Below are positions 1 to 8,900 of a stretch of DNA of 51,747 nucleotides, piece by piece. Positions within the stretch are counted from its first letter, which is position 1, and each line of letters opens with the position of its first letter. A model generated the notes under the pieces. The model was not told where the DNA came from. It ran no database searches and worked only from the letters and a program-made list of their open reading frames with translations. Made by a program: the position numbers and the translations under genes. The DNA comes from Candidatus Omnitrophota bacterium (GTDB lineage Bacteria; Omnitrophota; Omnitrophia; Omnitrophales; Aquincolibacteriaceae): the NCBI GenBank assembly GCA_023247055.1, contig JAHFHF010000004.1, positions 1-51,747 on the forward strand. The letters run 5' to 3'.

Positions 1-258
1 CAGAACACGGGGAACGATTTTTAAAATCGCCGGGCGCAGTTTTTCCGGCAGACGCGCCGCCGCCGGAGTCAGAACTTTGAGGCTGAGATTCTCCCATTGA
101 GACCACACGTTTTTGACCAAAGCCGGTTTCGGCAGATTGCGGGCAACGGCAGGCAGATTTTTGACAAGCGCCGGAATGTGCTTCAGAAGCGCTTGAATCT
201 TCTGAAAGAAATTTTTCTTTGCTGGATTGCCCTTGGGCTCGGCAAACTCCGGGCTCAT
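1..258 (-). CDS. Partial hypothetical protein, runs off the left edge
   Basis: An open frame begins with ATG at 258-256 and stays open to the window edge, giving 86 codons of an unknown total. The ATG overlaps the stop of the upstream TolC-family gene in an ATGA arrangement, and GGAGGA lies just upstream, so the start is well supported and translation is probably coupled. The visible protein begins MSPEFAEPKGNPAKKNFFQK and continues as a basic, Leu/Pro-rich stretch with several K-P and L-P turns (LPAVARNLPKPALVKN). No signal peptide, membrane helix or known motif is visible in this part. I do not recognise the family. Coupling to a TolC-type gene suggests an envelope or export partner, but that is inference only. 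Confidence 0.6.
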   Translation of the reverse strand, partial: MSPEFAEPKGNPAKKNFFQKIQALLKHIPALVKNLPAVARNLPKPALVKNVWSQWENLSLKVLTPAAARLPEKLRPAILKIVPRVL

Positions 259-1949
259 GCATTTCCTCCATCGAGCGGCAGAAAATCGCGCCTGCCGACC
301 GCACGGTTCAGTTTAGCTTTGGCAGAGTAATAATCCGCCAAGGTCTTATGCACTTCGACTTTTTGATTCAAAAACTCCTGAATGGCCTGCAAGTATTCCG
401 AAATTTCGATTTCGTTCTTGCCCAGGCGGTGCTGCGAAAGCCGCAGGAGGCGCTCGCGGTAATTCAACCGCTGAATCCCGGATTTCAGCTGGATCGAGGC
501 CCGCTGAAAATCGTAATAGGCTTCCTTGACGCTTTTCAGGACTTCTTTTTCGGCCTTGTCGAGTTCAACCACCTGCTCCAGTTTTTCCACTTCCGCATTC
601 TTGGTATTGGCAAACACGTCGAGGCCGTCCAAAAGGCCCATTTTCCAAAGGTTAGTCGTGGTCTGCGAACCGGATCCGCCCTGAAAAGTAGAAACGGAGG
701 GCGGGGTTTTATCATTCGTAAGTGTGTATTCCGCCTTGTTGCCGGCCAGATTCCAGCTGAATTCCATGCCGATTTTATACTCCGTCCTGTAACTCGGATC
801 GGTGGTTACATCGTTAAAAGCCTGCGCATTCTTGCCATATTCAATAATAACATCGACTTCGGGAAGCGCGGCGCCCCACTGGATTTTTTCTTCGAGCCGG
901 GCGGCCCGCAGGCGCGCCGCGGCCATCTGCAGTTCGGGGCGGTGCTGGTAAGCCATGTCCACGAGTTCATCGGCGGACGGTATTTTGACTTCTTTGAGCG
1001 GAAACCGCGCCGGCTTCGCCGAAGGTTTTACCGACTTGCCGGGCAGAAGCAGGTTGTCGATGTTGTAAAGCCGGACGATTTCGAGATTTTCTTCAAGGTC
1101 CAATTCGAGATATTTTTGCAATTCGAGGCGGGCCAGTTCAAACTCCTGCACTGCGCTTTGATAATCGTATTCAAGCTGGCTGGCGAGCGACTGCACATTG
1201 AGGTATTCGATTTCCGAAATAATTTTTTCATTCCATTTTTTTTCGGAAATTCCGCCAAATTTGTTCACCTCTTCAAGCACGGCCTTGCGCTCTTCTGAGA
1301 CCATCAGGGTGCGCTCATATTCAAAATAGGCTTTGCAAACGTCCTGCACTAAATCGGAGATCACCTGCTCACGCTCGCGGACGCTCTGTTTCAGCGTGGC
1401 GCGCTCTTTGAGCAGCGTATTCCACAGAATGCCGCCATGAAAAACAGGCTGTTTAAGCTTGACTTTAAAATCCTTATTGCCGTACCCGCTGCCTGAGAGA
1501 TGCCCGTCCTGCTGGGTGATTTCAACGCCGGCTTCGGGAAAAAGATTGCGCAGGGCGGCAAGAATGCGGCGCTTAGCTAACACTTCTTTTTCATGCGCGA
1601 CTCTGGCCGGCAAGTAAACCACAATGGCGCGGTCGAGAATATTTTGCAGGCTTTGCGGACCGGCGGACACGAAGCTTTGTTTTTCTGCGAGGGTTTTTCC
1701 GTTGATGGCCGCGCGGATAAAGGCCTTATCGAGATAGGGCATTTTTTCAATGCGTTCATTGCGCAGGACGGCCACGCGCTGCTGAATGGCCTGCCGGGTC
1801 ATGTCTTCGGAACTGGAAGATGCCGCCGCCGGCCCCGATTTTTCCACGGCAAAACCCGCGCGCGCTCCCAGAACAGATAGAGCCAGCCCTACAACCAACC
1901 CGGCAGCGGGTTTTAAGATCATTTTGAAGTAATTCATAGCAGTTTTCAT
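255..1949 (-). CDS. TolC-family outer membrane efflux/export protein
   Basis: The 564-residue protein has an N-terminal signal peptide (hydrophobic stretch roughly residues 10-33, ending near GARAGFA). It is followed by long amphipathic helices rich in Glu, Gln, Leu and Arg, the pattern of the outer membrane efflux protein (OEP) repeats that build the TolC channel and tunnel. Telltale stretches are the helix around MAYQHRPELQMAAARLRAAR (about 335-355) and the C-terminal coiled helices with YYDFQRASIQLKSG and YLQAIQEFLNQKVEVHKTLADYY. It is longer than typical TolC proteins (about 430-500 aa) because of an N-terminal extension of about 100 residues. Family members form trimeric outer-membrane conduits for type I secretion or drug efflux. 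The stop overlaps the next gene's start (ATGA). Start choice among M1, M5 and M10 is unclear, since none has a good ribosome-binding site. Confidence 0.75.
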   Translation of the reverse strand: MKTAMNYFKMILKPAAGLVVGLALSVLGARAGFAVEKSGPAAASSSSEDMTRQAIQQRVAVLRNERIEKMPYLDKAFIRAAINGKTLAEKQSFVSAGPQSLQNILDRAIVVYLPARVAHEKEVLAKRRILAALRNLFPEAGVEITQQDGHLSGSGYGNKDFKVKLKQPVFHGGILWNTLLKERATLKQSVREREQVISDLVQDVCKAYFEYERTLMVSEERKAVLEEVNKFGGISEKKWNEKIISEIEYLNVQSLASQLEYDYQSAVQEFELARLELQKYLELDLEENLEIVRLYNIDNLLLPGKSVKPSAKPARFPLKEVKIPSADELVDMAYQHRPELQMAAARLRAARLEEKIQWGAALPEVDVIIEYGKNAQAFNDVTTDPSYRTEYKIGMEFSWNLAGNKAEYTLTNDKTPPSVSTFQGGSGSQTTTNLWKMGLLDGLDVFANTKNAEVEKLEQVVELDKAEKEVLKSVKEAYYDFQRASIQLKSGIQRLNYRERLLRLSQHRLGKNEIEISEYLQAIQEFLNQKVEVHKTLADYYSAKAKLNRAVGRRDFLPLDGGNA

Positions 1950-2048
1950 TATCGGCTTATCTCTGCAAAGACCTTAAAGGGTGTCTTTGAGTTTCTTCTA
2001 ACAAACTATTTGTGACTCTAGGCCCGGCAACACAGCGCTGATGACGCA

Positions 2049-2121
2049 GTGTCATCCTTGAATGCTTTTATCGAGGATCAGCGAACTTTAGATCCCCGCT
2101 AAAAGCATGCGGGGATGACAC
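2049..2121. repeat. Imperfect palindromic intergenic repeat (GTGTCATCC type)
   Basis: Arms GTGTCATCCTTGAATGCTTT and the reverse complement of AAAGCATGCGGGGATGACAC pair with a few mismatches around a loop of about 31 nt. It lies in the 208-bp gap between the XRE-cupin gene and the TolC-family gene. A shorter relative with GTCATCC...GGAT ends occurs at 33479-33505. It may fold as RNA and attenuate transcription between the two genes, but it has no clear T-tract. The rest of the gap (1950-2048 and 2122-2157) shows nothing recognisable. Confidence 0.6.
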
Positions 2122-2157
2122 GAAGCGCTAAAATGCCAAACTCAAGTTTTATCTTTT

Positions 2158-2808
2158 TTAAAGAAACGAGGGGGCGGTCACCAGCATCAAGACCGATTCA
2201 CGGTGCAGCGGATTCAAAACCGTATGTTTCAGCGCCCCGTTAAAAAAAAGATTCTGCCCCTCGCGCAAATGAATTTTCTTATCCCCGGCCTGGATGATGA
2301 ATTGCCCGAGCATCACCGACACAAACTGGGGGCAGGGATGCTTCAGCAGGCCTTGATCAAATTTTTTCTTGGCCCCAAGGAAAATTTTACCGCAAAAAAA
2401 ATCCTTGATGAACGGTGTGAAAGAAACAATTCGCGCGCCGGAGGACGGAAATTCCATCGAAAAATTACCGCGCTGCGATCCCGCGGAAAAACATTCTTCG
2501 CGCCGCGCTTCGGCAATGGTGAAAAAATCTGCGAGCGTAACCGTCAACACCCGCGCCAGACGCGATAAAGTCTGAAAGCTGGGGTTTTGAATACGTCCTT
2601 TTTCCAGGGCGTTTAAAAGCCGGGGGTCCATGCCGCCGGCCTGACGGCAAAGTTCGGCGCCGCTCAATTTCTTTTCTTCGCGCAAGGTGCGGATCAGCGG
2701 GCCGAATTCCCAAACCTGATCGTTCACAAGTTTGGCGGGTTTTTTAGGCAGCGGGTCTTTTGTTTTTTTGGCAGGCATTTTTTTATTTTGGCTCTCGCGC
2801 TGTGTCAT
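2158..2808 (-). CDS. XRE-family transcriptional regulator with C-terminal cupin domain
   Basis: The 216-aa protein has a basic Lys-rich N-terminal tail (residues 1-28). A helix-turn-helix of the XRE/Cro type follows at about residues 35-95; LSGAELCRQAGGMDPRLLNA is the helix-turn-helix core, followed by LEKGRIQNPSFQTLSRLARV. A small cupin barrel occupies about residues 135-214, with GQFIIQAGDKKIHLREGQNL and FFNGALKHTVLNP as its conserved strands. XRE-cupin proteins are usually ligand-responsive repressors or activators of metabolic or stress genes. The first ATG has a weak AGGG 4 nt upstream; an alternative ATG at 2778 (MPAKKT) has no ribosome-binding site. The gene is 28 bp downstream of the glucanase gene on the same strand, so the two could be co-transcribed. 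Its target is unknown. Confidence 0.75.
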   Translation of the reverse strand: MTQRESQNKKMPAKKTKDPLPKKPAKLVNDQVWEFGPLIRTLREEKKLSGAELCRQAGGMDPRLLNALEKGRIQNPSFQTLSRLARVLTVTLADFFTIAEARREECFSAGSQRGNFSMEFPSSGARIVSFTPFIKDFFCGKIFLGAKKKFDQGLLKHPCPQFVSVMLGQFIIQAGDKKIHLREGQNLFFNGALKHTVLNPLHRESVLMLVTAPSFL

Positions 2809-2836
2809 TTTACCCTAAATGCCGCATTTACGGACA

Positions 2837-4948
2837 TTACTTCTTTTCAAGCACCAAACGGCCCAATTCGAAGCGCAGGGCCTCGGTTTCATTGCGCATA
2901 AACCATTGGAGTTTGGCTTCGCTGCGGTCACGGTCAATATCATGAAGGCCGGCTCCTAAACGCACCACCGTTCCCGCGGAAGGCCGCATCCCCAGATAAT
3001 CCCAGCGGACCGAGCCTTCCAGCACATAGCCGCTGAAAATCGTACTGGCAGCCTGCACTCCCCCGGCTTCCGCAGGGTCTTCACCCTTTTGAAACCAGGA
3101 CCAGGTCAAAGCTTCGCCGGCCAGAAGGTGGTCGGGCCGGAAACCGATTTGAAAATCAGCGGCATCTTTCCAAAAAAGACCATCCCCCGCCGGATCGATG
3201 AAAAGTTCAAAAATGTCATCCATCCAAATGTGCTGGCCCGCGCGGCGAGTGATTAAATCCTGGTCCGTCACCTTCACCGAAAAATACAGCGCCCGCTCGT
3301 CCCACGCAAAGCGGACTTCCGCGGACAAATCTTTATCATCAGCCACAGTGCCGGACTCCAAATAAGCGCGGTCAAGCCGCAGAGTTTGCATGCCGGCCCA
3401 ATCTTTCAGAAAGCCATCCACGCTCATCCCGCCTTTGCGATACGGCGCATGGTAGACCGGCGGCTCAGGCCATGCTAGCTGAAGAGTCCCCGGCTCAAAG
3501 CCGGCTTTATTCATAGCATCCTGGAGATACGGATTTTCCATCATCATTTTCCAGATAAGACCCGTACGGTAATTTTCGATCATCAAAAGCAGGGCGCCCT
3601 GGTCAATGCCAAGCACATTATCGGAAAACCAATCCTGGTCCAGATTGAAGGCATCGGAAAAACCATAGCGTCCCCACAGGCGGTCATAATGGTTTTCATA
3701 AAGATGGCGCAGGCAAGCCAGGGATTCTTTGGGCGTAAAAACAATCGAACTGCCGCAGCCGGTCGGCGCGACGGTACCGTCATGGTAGGCCCAGCCTGGC
3801 GGTGCGCCGTAAGCCTTATACCCATAAGGCCCGTCGGAGGCCGTGATACCCCAGACATCGGGGCCGTAAGTGGCATAGTCTTTGGCCTGGTCCATGGCAA
3901 ACTGGCGGTTGGCCAGCGTGGCCTGCACAGAATTTTCAAAATAATCGGCAAAACCGTCATTTTTGCCGCGAAAGTCAATCCAGATATGCGAATACTGGTG
4001 CGTGAAAAGCGGCGGCATCTGGATCAGACGATGATCCTTATAACTGCCTGCAGGACGCCGCAGGACCTGCCAGCTTTTGGCCGGAATAGGATGCGCCGGC
4101 GAGCCCATCGCCAGCAAGTAAAGAATCATGGATTCGTTGTAATGGTCCCAGCGGTATTTGCTGAACCCCTGTTCGGGAGACCATGCCAGGGCAAAGGTAT
4201 CGCCTTTGTTCAGCATCCAGGGAAAATCAATGCGCTCGTAAATCTGCGCGGCCATCTGGCGCAGGTCGGGATCATCAAAATAATCTGCCGCAAATAATGC
4301 GCCGGCCAAAAACAGCGCGGTGTCAATCGGCGAAAGTTCGGAATTGCGCGCCCGCACTCCGCTTTCTGAATTCATGAAATGATAAAAAAAACCGTGCTCA
4401 TGCGGTGCCTGCGCTGAGAAAAAAAGCAGGGTTCGCCGCACCAACTCCTTGGCAAAAGTGTAATCGACCCAGCCCCGGTCTGCCGCTGCACAATAAGCCG
4501 CAAGGCCAAATCCCGTCGCCGCGATACTGGCCGGTGCATTGACCGAGCCGATTTCCGAATTATACGCCCGGTCAGCCACAAGGCCGTTACGCCGGTTGGT
4601 CTCTTTATAAAAATACTCGAAACTTGCGTGTTCAATTGTTTCGAGGAGTTCTTCGTCGGAAAGCCGTTTTTCAGCGGCAAAGGCCGTCGGCCCCAAAAAT
4701 ACTGCTAAAACAATTAGAAGATATAGTGTCTGCGCGTTTTTGGCGAATTTCCTTCTCCCCTTTGGGGAGAAGGTTAGGATGAGGGGAAAATTAATGCGGT
4801 TCACCCTCACCCCAATCCTCTCCCAAAGGGAGAGGGAGAAACGCACAGATGCCGCTAGAGTAAAACCCACTATTTTGAGAAGGCTTCGCTCTGCTTCAAC
4901 TCCTGCACGCAGGTCGCAATGACGATGGCTGGCTTTCAGGCGGGTCAT
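2837..4948 (-). CDS. Exported glycoamylase-like (GH144-type) glucanase with CBM9-like C-terminal domain
   Basis: The 703-codon frame encodes a glycoamylase-type (alpha/alpha)6 barrel. Landmarks are LSPIDTALFLAGALFAADYF, YNESMILYLLAMGSPAHPIP, the WGITASDGPYGYKAYGAP loop, and DAFNLDQDWFSDNVLGIDQG. GH144 members cleave beta-1,2-glucans; substrate here is inferred. Residues from about 545 (VDGFLKDWAG, then IWMDDIFELFIDPAGDG) resemble a CBM9-like carbohydrate-binding module. A secretion signal lies far inside the frame (YLLIVLAVFLGPTAFAAEKR, about residues 75-95), so the enzyme is probably periplasmic. The roughly 70 residues before it are encoded by two intergenic-type palindromic repeats (4751-4836 and 4881-4927). 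The ATG at 4948 overlaps the upstream regulator's stop (ATGA) but lacks a good ribosome-binding site. A GTG with GAGAGG upstream inside the repeat (about 4808) is an alternative. The true start is unresolved. Confidence 0.72.
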   Translation of the reverse strand: MTRLKASHRHCDLRAGVEAERSLLKIVGFTLAASVRFSLSLWERIGVRVNRINFPLILTFSPKGRRKFAKNAQTLYLLIVLAVFLGPTAFAAEKRLSDEELLETIEHASFEYFYKETNRRNGLVADRAYNSEIGSVNAPASIAATGFGLAAYCAAADRGWVDYTFAKELVRRTLLFFSAQAPHEHGFFYHFMNSESGVRARNSELSPIDTALFLAGALFAADYFDDPDLRQMAAQIYERIDFPWMLNKGDTFALAWSPEQGFSKYRWDHYNESMILYLLAMGSPAHPIPAKSWQVLRRPAGSYKDHRLIQMPPLFTHQYSHIWIDFRGKNDGFADYFENSVQATLANRQFAMDQAKDYATYGPDVWGITASDGPYGYKAYGAPPGWAYHDGTVAPTGCGSSIVFTPKESLACLRHLYENHYDRLWGRYGFSDAFNLDQDWFSDNVLGIDQGALLLMIENYRTGLIWKMMMENPYLQDAMNKAGFEPGTLQLAWPEPPVYHAPYRKGGMSVDGFLKDWAGMQTLRLDRAYLESGTVADDKDLSAEVRFAWDERALYFSVKVTDQDLITRRAGQHIWMDDIFELFIDPAGDGLFWKDAADFQIGFRPDHLLAGEALTWSWFQKGEDPAEAGGVQAASTIFSGYVLEGSVRWDYLGMRPSAGTVVRLGAGLHDIDRDRSEAKLQWFMRNETEALRFELGRLVLEKK
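4751..4836. repeat. Inverted repeat of CTCTCCC/GGGAGAG type at the glucanase 5' end
   Basis: Two near-identical arms of about 33 bp (CCTTCTCCCCTTTGGGGAGA... and the reverse complement of ...TCTCCCAAAGGGAGAGGG) face each other across an AT-rich spacer. Each arm itself contains a small hairpin around TTTGGGG or CCCAAAGGG. The element is translated in frame as SLSLWERIGVRVNRI and LTFSPKGRRK in the leader of the glucanase frame. It looks like a dispersed noncoding palindrome that landed between the start codon and the signal peptide. Confidence 0.7.
4881..4927. repeat. TCATTGCGA-type palindromic repeat at the glucanase 5' end
   Basis: On the minus strand this reads CATCGTCATTGCGACCTGCG followed by AGCAGAGCGAAGCC. 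The same TCATTGCGA terminus occurs in the long palindrome inside folC (39868-40027). It is translated as HRHCDLRAGVEAERS at the front of the glucanase frame, suggesting a second inserted repeat next to the one at 4751-4836. Confidence 0.5.
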
Positions 4949-5691
4949 CCAAAAAAAGCTTTTTTCTTGATCAGGGAAAGCAGCGCCGGCATTTCGCTCT
5001 GGCGCCCGCCCTTTTCAATAATAGCCGGACGGCCGATCGCATGCAGTTTTTCAATTTCATCGCCAAAAACCGCGTCAAAGAAAATAATGACGGGATAGTC
5101 CTGCCGGGTGTTTTTCAGCGCGCTGTAGACTTCAATGCCGGTCATCACCGGCATTTTCACATCAAGCACCAGCACATCCGGCCGGGCTTTTTTTAAAAAC
5201 TCGAGCGTCTGCGCGCCATTGCACACATAATCCACGTGAAAAGACGGCTGAGAGGAAAGCGCAAGAAAATCGCGGATCATGTTGCCGATTTCAACTTCGT
5301 CATCGGTGATGAGCACATGCAGGGTTTCGGGATAAGGCAGAGTTTTGATCAACTCGCGCTGAAAATCGCCAAGGGAAAGCCCGGAAGCGAATTCCGCATC
5401 GGGCTTAAATTCTTCCACTTGCTGCGGGCCACCCGCGCCGAGCTGATAAATGCGCAGAAATGGTTCTACAGCGCGGCGAACTTTCCATTTTTGAATCAGT
5501 GCCTGCGTCAGAAAATCAGGCTGACAAAAAACAATTTCCGGATGCAGGCGGTCAAAGTCGCGCGCAGCGCTTAAGGCATCCGGCGCGAACGCCGGACGTA
5601 CGGCCGTATCATCAAAAAATTCCTGCAAAAATCCGGGCCATTCGCTTGCGGCAGAAGCCGCAATTTGAACCCGGCGTTGAGGTCTCAGCAT
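4945..5691 (-). CDS. Response regulator with C-terminal receiver domain and degenerate N-terminal half
   Basis: Starting at ATG 5691, preceded by TAGGAG 5 nt upstream, the protein is 248 aa. A longer frame back to 5754 lacks such a site. The C-terminal half (from about residue 128) is a CheY-like receiver: acidic pair in HVLITDDEVEIGN, phospho-acceptor Asp in DVLVLDVKMPVMTG, and the conserved Lys in AIIEKGG. The usual Ser/Thr of strand 4 is replaced (PVIIFFDAVFG), so switching may be altered. The first 110 residues resemble a worn receiver-like fold with no output motif. No DNA-binding or enzymatic domain is present, so it probably acts by protein contact as a stand-alone receiver in a phosphorelay. 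Its stop overlaps the glucanase ATG (ATGA), suggesting joint expression. No histidine kinase is nearby. Confidence 0.75.
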   Translation of the reverse strand: MLRPQRRVQIAASAASEWPGFLQEFFDDTAVRPAFAPDALSAARDFDRLHPEIVFCQPDFLTQALIQKWKVRRAVEPFLRIYQLGAGGPQQVEEFKPDAEFASGLSLGDFQRELIKTLPYPETLHVLITDDEVEIGNMIRDFLALSSQPSFHVDYVCNGAQTLEFLKKARPDVLVLDVKMPVMTGIEVYSALKNTRQDYPVIIFFDAVFGDEIEKLHAIGRPAIIEKGGRQSEMPALLSLIKKKAFFG

Positions 5692-5772
5692 AGAATCTCC
5701 TAAGCTCAGAAAATGAGATTTTTTTATGAATCTCTTATTTAACGGCCCTATCAAGACAGAGGTTTAGATGGT

Positions 5773-5913
5773 TTCCCCCACCTTAATCCTCCCCCGGAAA
5801 GCACGGGGGGAGGAAACAGAGTCAACCTCTTCCCCCGAAAAATACGGGGAGAAAACCATAGACCGCTTTTATTTCTCCCCCGCGCTTTCCGGAGGAGATT
5901 AAGAGGGGGGGAA
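5773..5913. mobile_element. MITE-like element, copy 1
   Basis: A 141-bp element with imperfect terminal inverted repeats: the left end TTCCCCCACCTTAATCCTCC mirrors the right end GGAGATTAAGAGGGGGGGAA. Internal arms (CCCGGAAAGCACGGGGG and GCGCTTTCCGG) also pair, so the whole unit can fold on itself. It has no coding capacity. Copies lie at 14593-14764 and 31433-31534. This copy sits just past the stop of the 2879-aa giant gene, and copy 2 lies just before that gene's start. Confidence 0.75.
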
Positions 5914-5934
5914 CCCCATGCACGTGTTGGATTG

Positions 5935-8900
5935 TTAGGCGGCTGAAGCCAGGGCGGCAGCGGCGCGGAACTGCTGAATCAACACGGACAGCCCCGGGAT
6001 CTGGGAGGCCCAGCGGTCTAGTTCAAAGCTGTTGAGCGGCAGGAAATCCGGAATGAACTCCCGTAAGAGAGCAGCGTCGATTTCGCCAAGCCCCAATCCC
6101 CGCAGCGTTTCGGCTTTAAGCAGGTTGCGCGCCTGAATAGGCGTCTTGACCATCAAGCGCCGCGTTTTGGGCAGCCGGCTGTTGATGGATCCTGTTAAAT
6201 TTTCAAGGGTCCGGGCCTGAGCCGTATCTTTAGCCAGCACAATGAGACGGGCGGGCGCGGCTTGTTCCAGCGTCAGCAGCACGGGTCCGTAACGGCGCAC
6301 AAATTCGGGGCCCAGGATATAAGTGCGTTTCTCATGCCGGCCCAGGGGTTCTCCGGCAAAAAGCGCAAACTCGGTCTGGCCGGCAGCTTGCGCGCGCGCC
6401 CATAAATCTGCCGTTTGCGCCAGCAGATTTGCCAAACCTTTGCTGCGGACCGGCGGCATCAAATAGCGTGCCGCGGAAGGCGGCAAGCTGCCCTGCGCCT
6501 CCCAGGCCTGCAAGTCGTCCGGCAGAAAAAAACCATCCAACAGTTGTTCTGCAGCCGCAACTCGGACGGCCGGCGTCGTCTCGGCGCTCAGACGCACTTC
6601 GGAACGGCCCTCTAAATCAGTCAACTCCCGTCCGGTTTGCTGGCGTTCTTCTTCGGCGGCCATTTTCGCAAGTGTGGCTTCAGGGACATCGGCCGCTGTT
6701 TTGCGGCGCGGTTCCCATTTCGCACGTGCGCCTCCGGGAAAACCGAAATCGGAAACCCAAAGTTTGATTTGGATATAAGCAAAAACGCTTAAACCTGTCC
6801 CAATGCCAAACATTGTCCGGACAAAATTAATCATTATGGGATTGTCATCGCTCAAATCTTTTCCAAAAACAGACTCCATCACGGCCTGATACGCGAGAGT
6901 TAAAGCGAAAGTCACAGCAGCGAGCCACGCCATGCTCCACCAGGGCTGCTGTTGGATTTGATACCAGGTCCATTCCAAAGCGCGGCCCGTGGCAAAAAGC
7001 GGTTTCAAAAAATATTTTTGCAGGCCTGAAGTTTTCACTGGTTTTTTGACCGTGGGTTTTTGCGCATGCGCGCCGGCTGACATAGGCGTCTGTACCACGG
7101 CCTGAACTACCGGCACAGCTACGGAAGCCGCAGAAACCGCCGGCGTCGTCAAACTGTAAGCCCCTCCCCGGGCATCCCCATCCGATTCATCCAAGTTTGC
7201 AGCCTCCGTTTCGATACGGTATTTTCGCGCCAGAAGTTCGACTAAAACTTCGGCATGGCGGGATAAGGCCTCCAGCGTGTCTGCTTTTTTAACCAGAGAC
7301 GGCTTTGACGCCGCACGGTAAATTTCCGCGGCTTTGAAAAAAAACCGCTGGGCATTCAAAGCAATGGCTGCCGTCTGCTGCCGCCGCTGTAATCCAAAAT
7401 TGATCAGCCGGCCGGCTGACATGACGAGCATTCTGACTTTGTTGACTGGGGTGGTCAGGCCGCTGAGCTCCGTATCCGCCGGCAGAACGACTGGTTCGGT
7501 CACCGGATCATCAAGCAGTAAAAGCTGGGCGTAGACACCCACGGCTCTTTGCAAATCATCCGGCAAATTGGAAAGTTCATCGCGGCTAAAACTCGCGCGC
7601 ACTTCACTTCGAGCGCGTTTTTCTTTTCCAAGTCTTTCGAGGCGCCTGGCATTCATTTGTTTAAAGGTTTCAATTAATTCCTGGGCTTGTTGCTGCACCC
7701 GGCGCGCCGTCATGCGGGTAGTGTCTGTATCCCGCCCGCGCTGAAAATCATCCGAAAGCGCGCCTAGCGTTGCCACGATCAAAGGAATTCTGGCTTGAAG
7801 ATGCCGGTAAAAAGCAATTTCCTGGGCATTTTCATAGTGCTGCACGATAAAAGAAAGGTAGGTTTTATGCAGCCCGCGCAGCGTCAGCTGTTCTGCAATG
7901 ATGCGCAGCGCTAAAGTACGCTTATCGATAACCTGTTGGGTTAAATAGGGCGAGAGAACCAGGGTATTCAGATTTTCCAGTGCGGCCTGAAGCTGCATGT
8001 CGCGCGTTAGAAAATGGATGGTGTCGCGTTTGCGGCGTGTGGCCGGAGCCGTTGACGTTTCGATGTAGCGTCGACGGGCGCGCGTCCATTGCTGCGCGCT
8101 GCGCAGGGCTTCCAGCGCGGCTTTAATTTCGCCGTTTACGATATGCGTTTTTGCTCTTTTTTCCAGCGAATCGCGCGGCATGGGCAGGCCGCGAAAAAAA
8201 GTCCCGGCCGCTCTGCCGGTAGCCGCGATTCTTTTGCGCAAGCCGCGCGAGCCGCCCGGACCAATGAGCAGATTTTCAATTGAATCTAAAATGGTGTCGC
8301 GCAATTCATCCGTCAGCTGGGAAGTAGGGTCGAGATATGGCTCCAGGATTTTGATCAGCCCCTGCAAAGCCTGATCATGCTGTAAAAGGATGGCGTGGTC
8401 TTCCTGCTCGCTTTCCAGCGCATGCTTGCGGCTGCGTAAAGCTTTGGCCGCCGCTTCAATGGGGCTGTCAGCTTCAAAATGCATGCGGGTCCGCACCGGC
8501 ATCACTGTTTCAGGCCCGCCATCGACCTTAACGTATTTCCAGACCGTCTGCCAAATATCGAATCCGCTGTCGGATTGTTCAATGCGCAGCATATCGGGAG
8601 TCTGATAAGGCAGCGTCTCCGCCACCTCGCCAAAAGGATTGACGATGAGCAGGCGTGCCACCGGCGCGCCATTATCGGAGCGCATGCTGCGGCCCAGATA
8701 CTCGGCGCTGATGCGCTGATATAAATCGTTGATGCTGATCAGATAGCTAAAAATGGGGCCCTGGTGCTTGGGATCATTTTGCAGGGCCGCGCGCAGGCGC
8801 AAGAGTTGAATTTTAAGACGGCGCTTGGCCCGCAGAACGACTTCATGGCTGAGCCGGTTCAATTCTTGATTCGCGGCTTTTTTGCCCGCAACATCCGTCT

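Noticed and set aside
219-1298. A 359-codon plus-strand frame opposite the TolC-family gene
   Set aside because: It is a Phe/Arg-rich mirror of the real gene, which has a signal peptide, family pattern and coupled downstream start.
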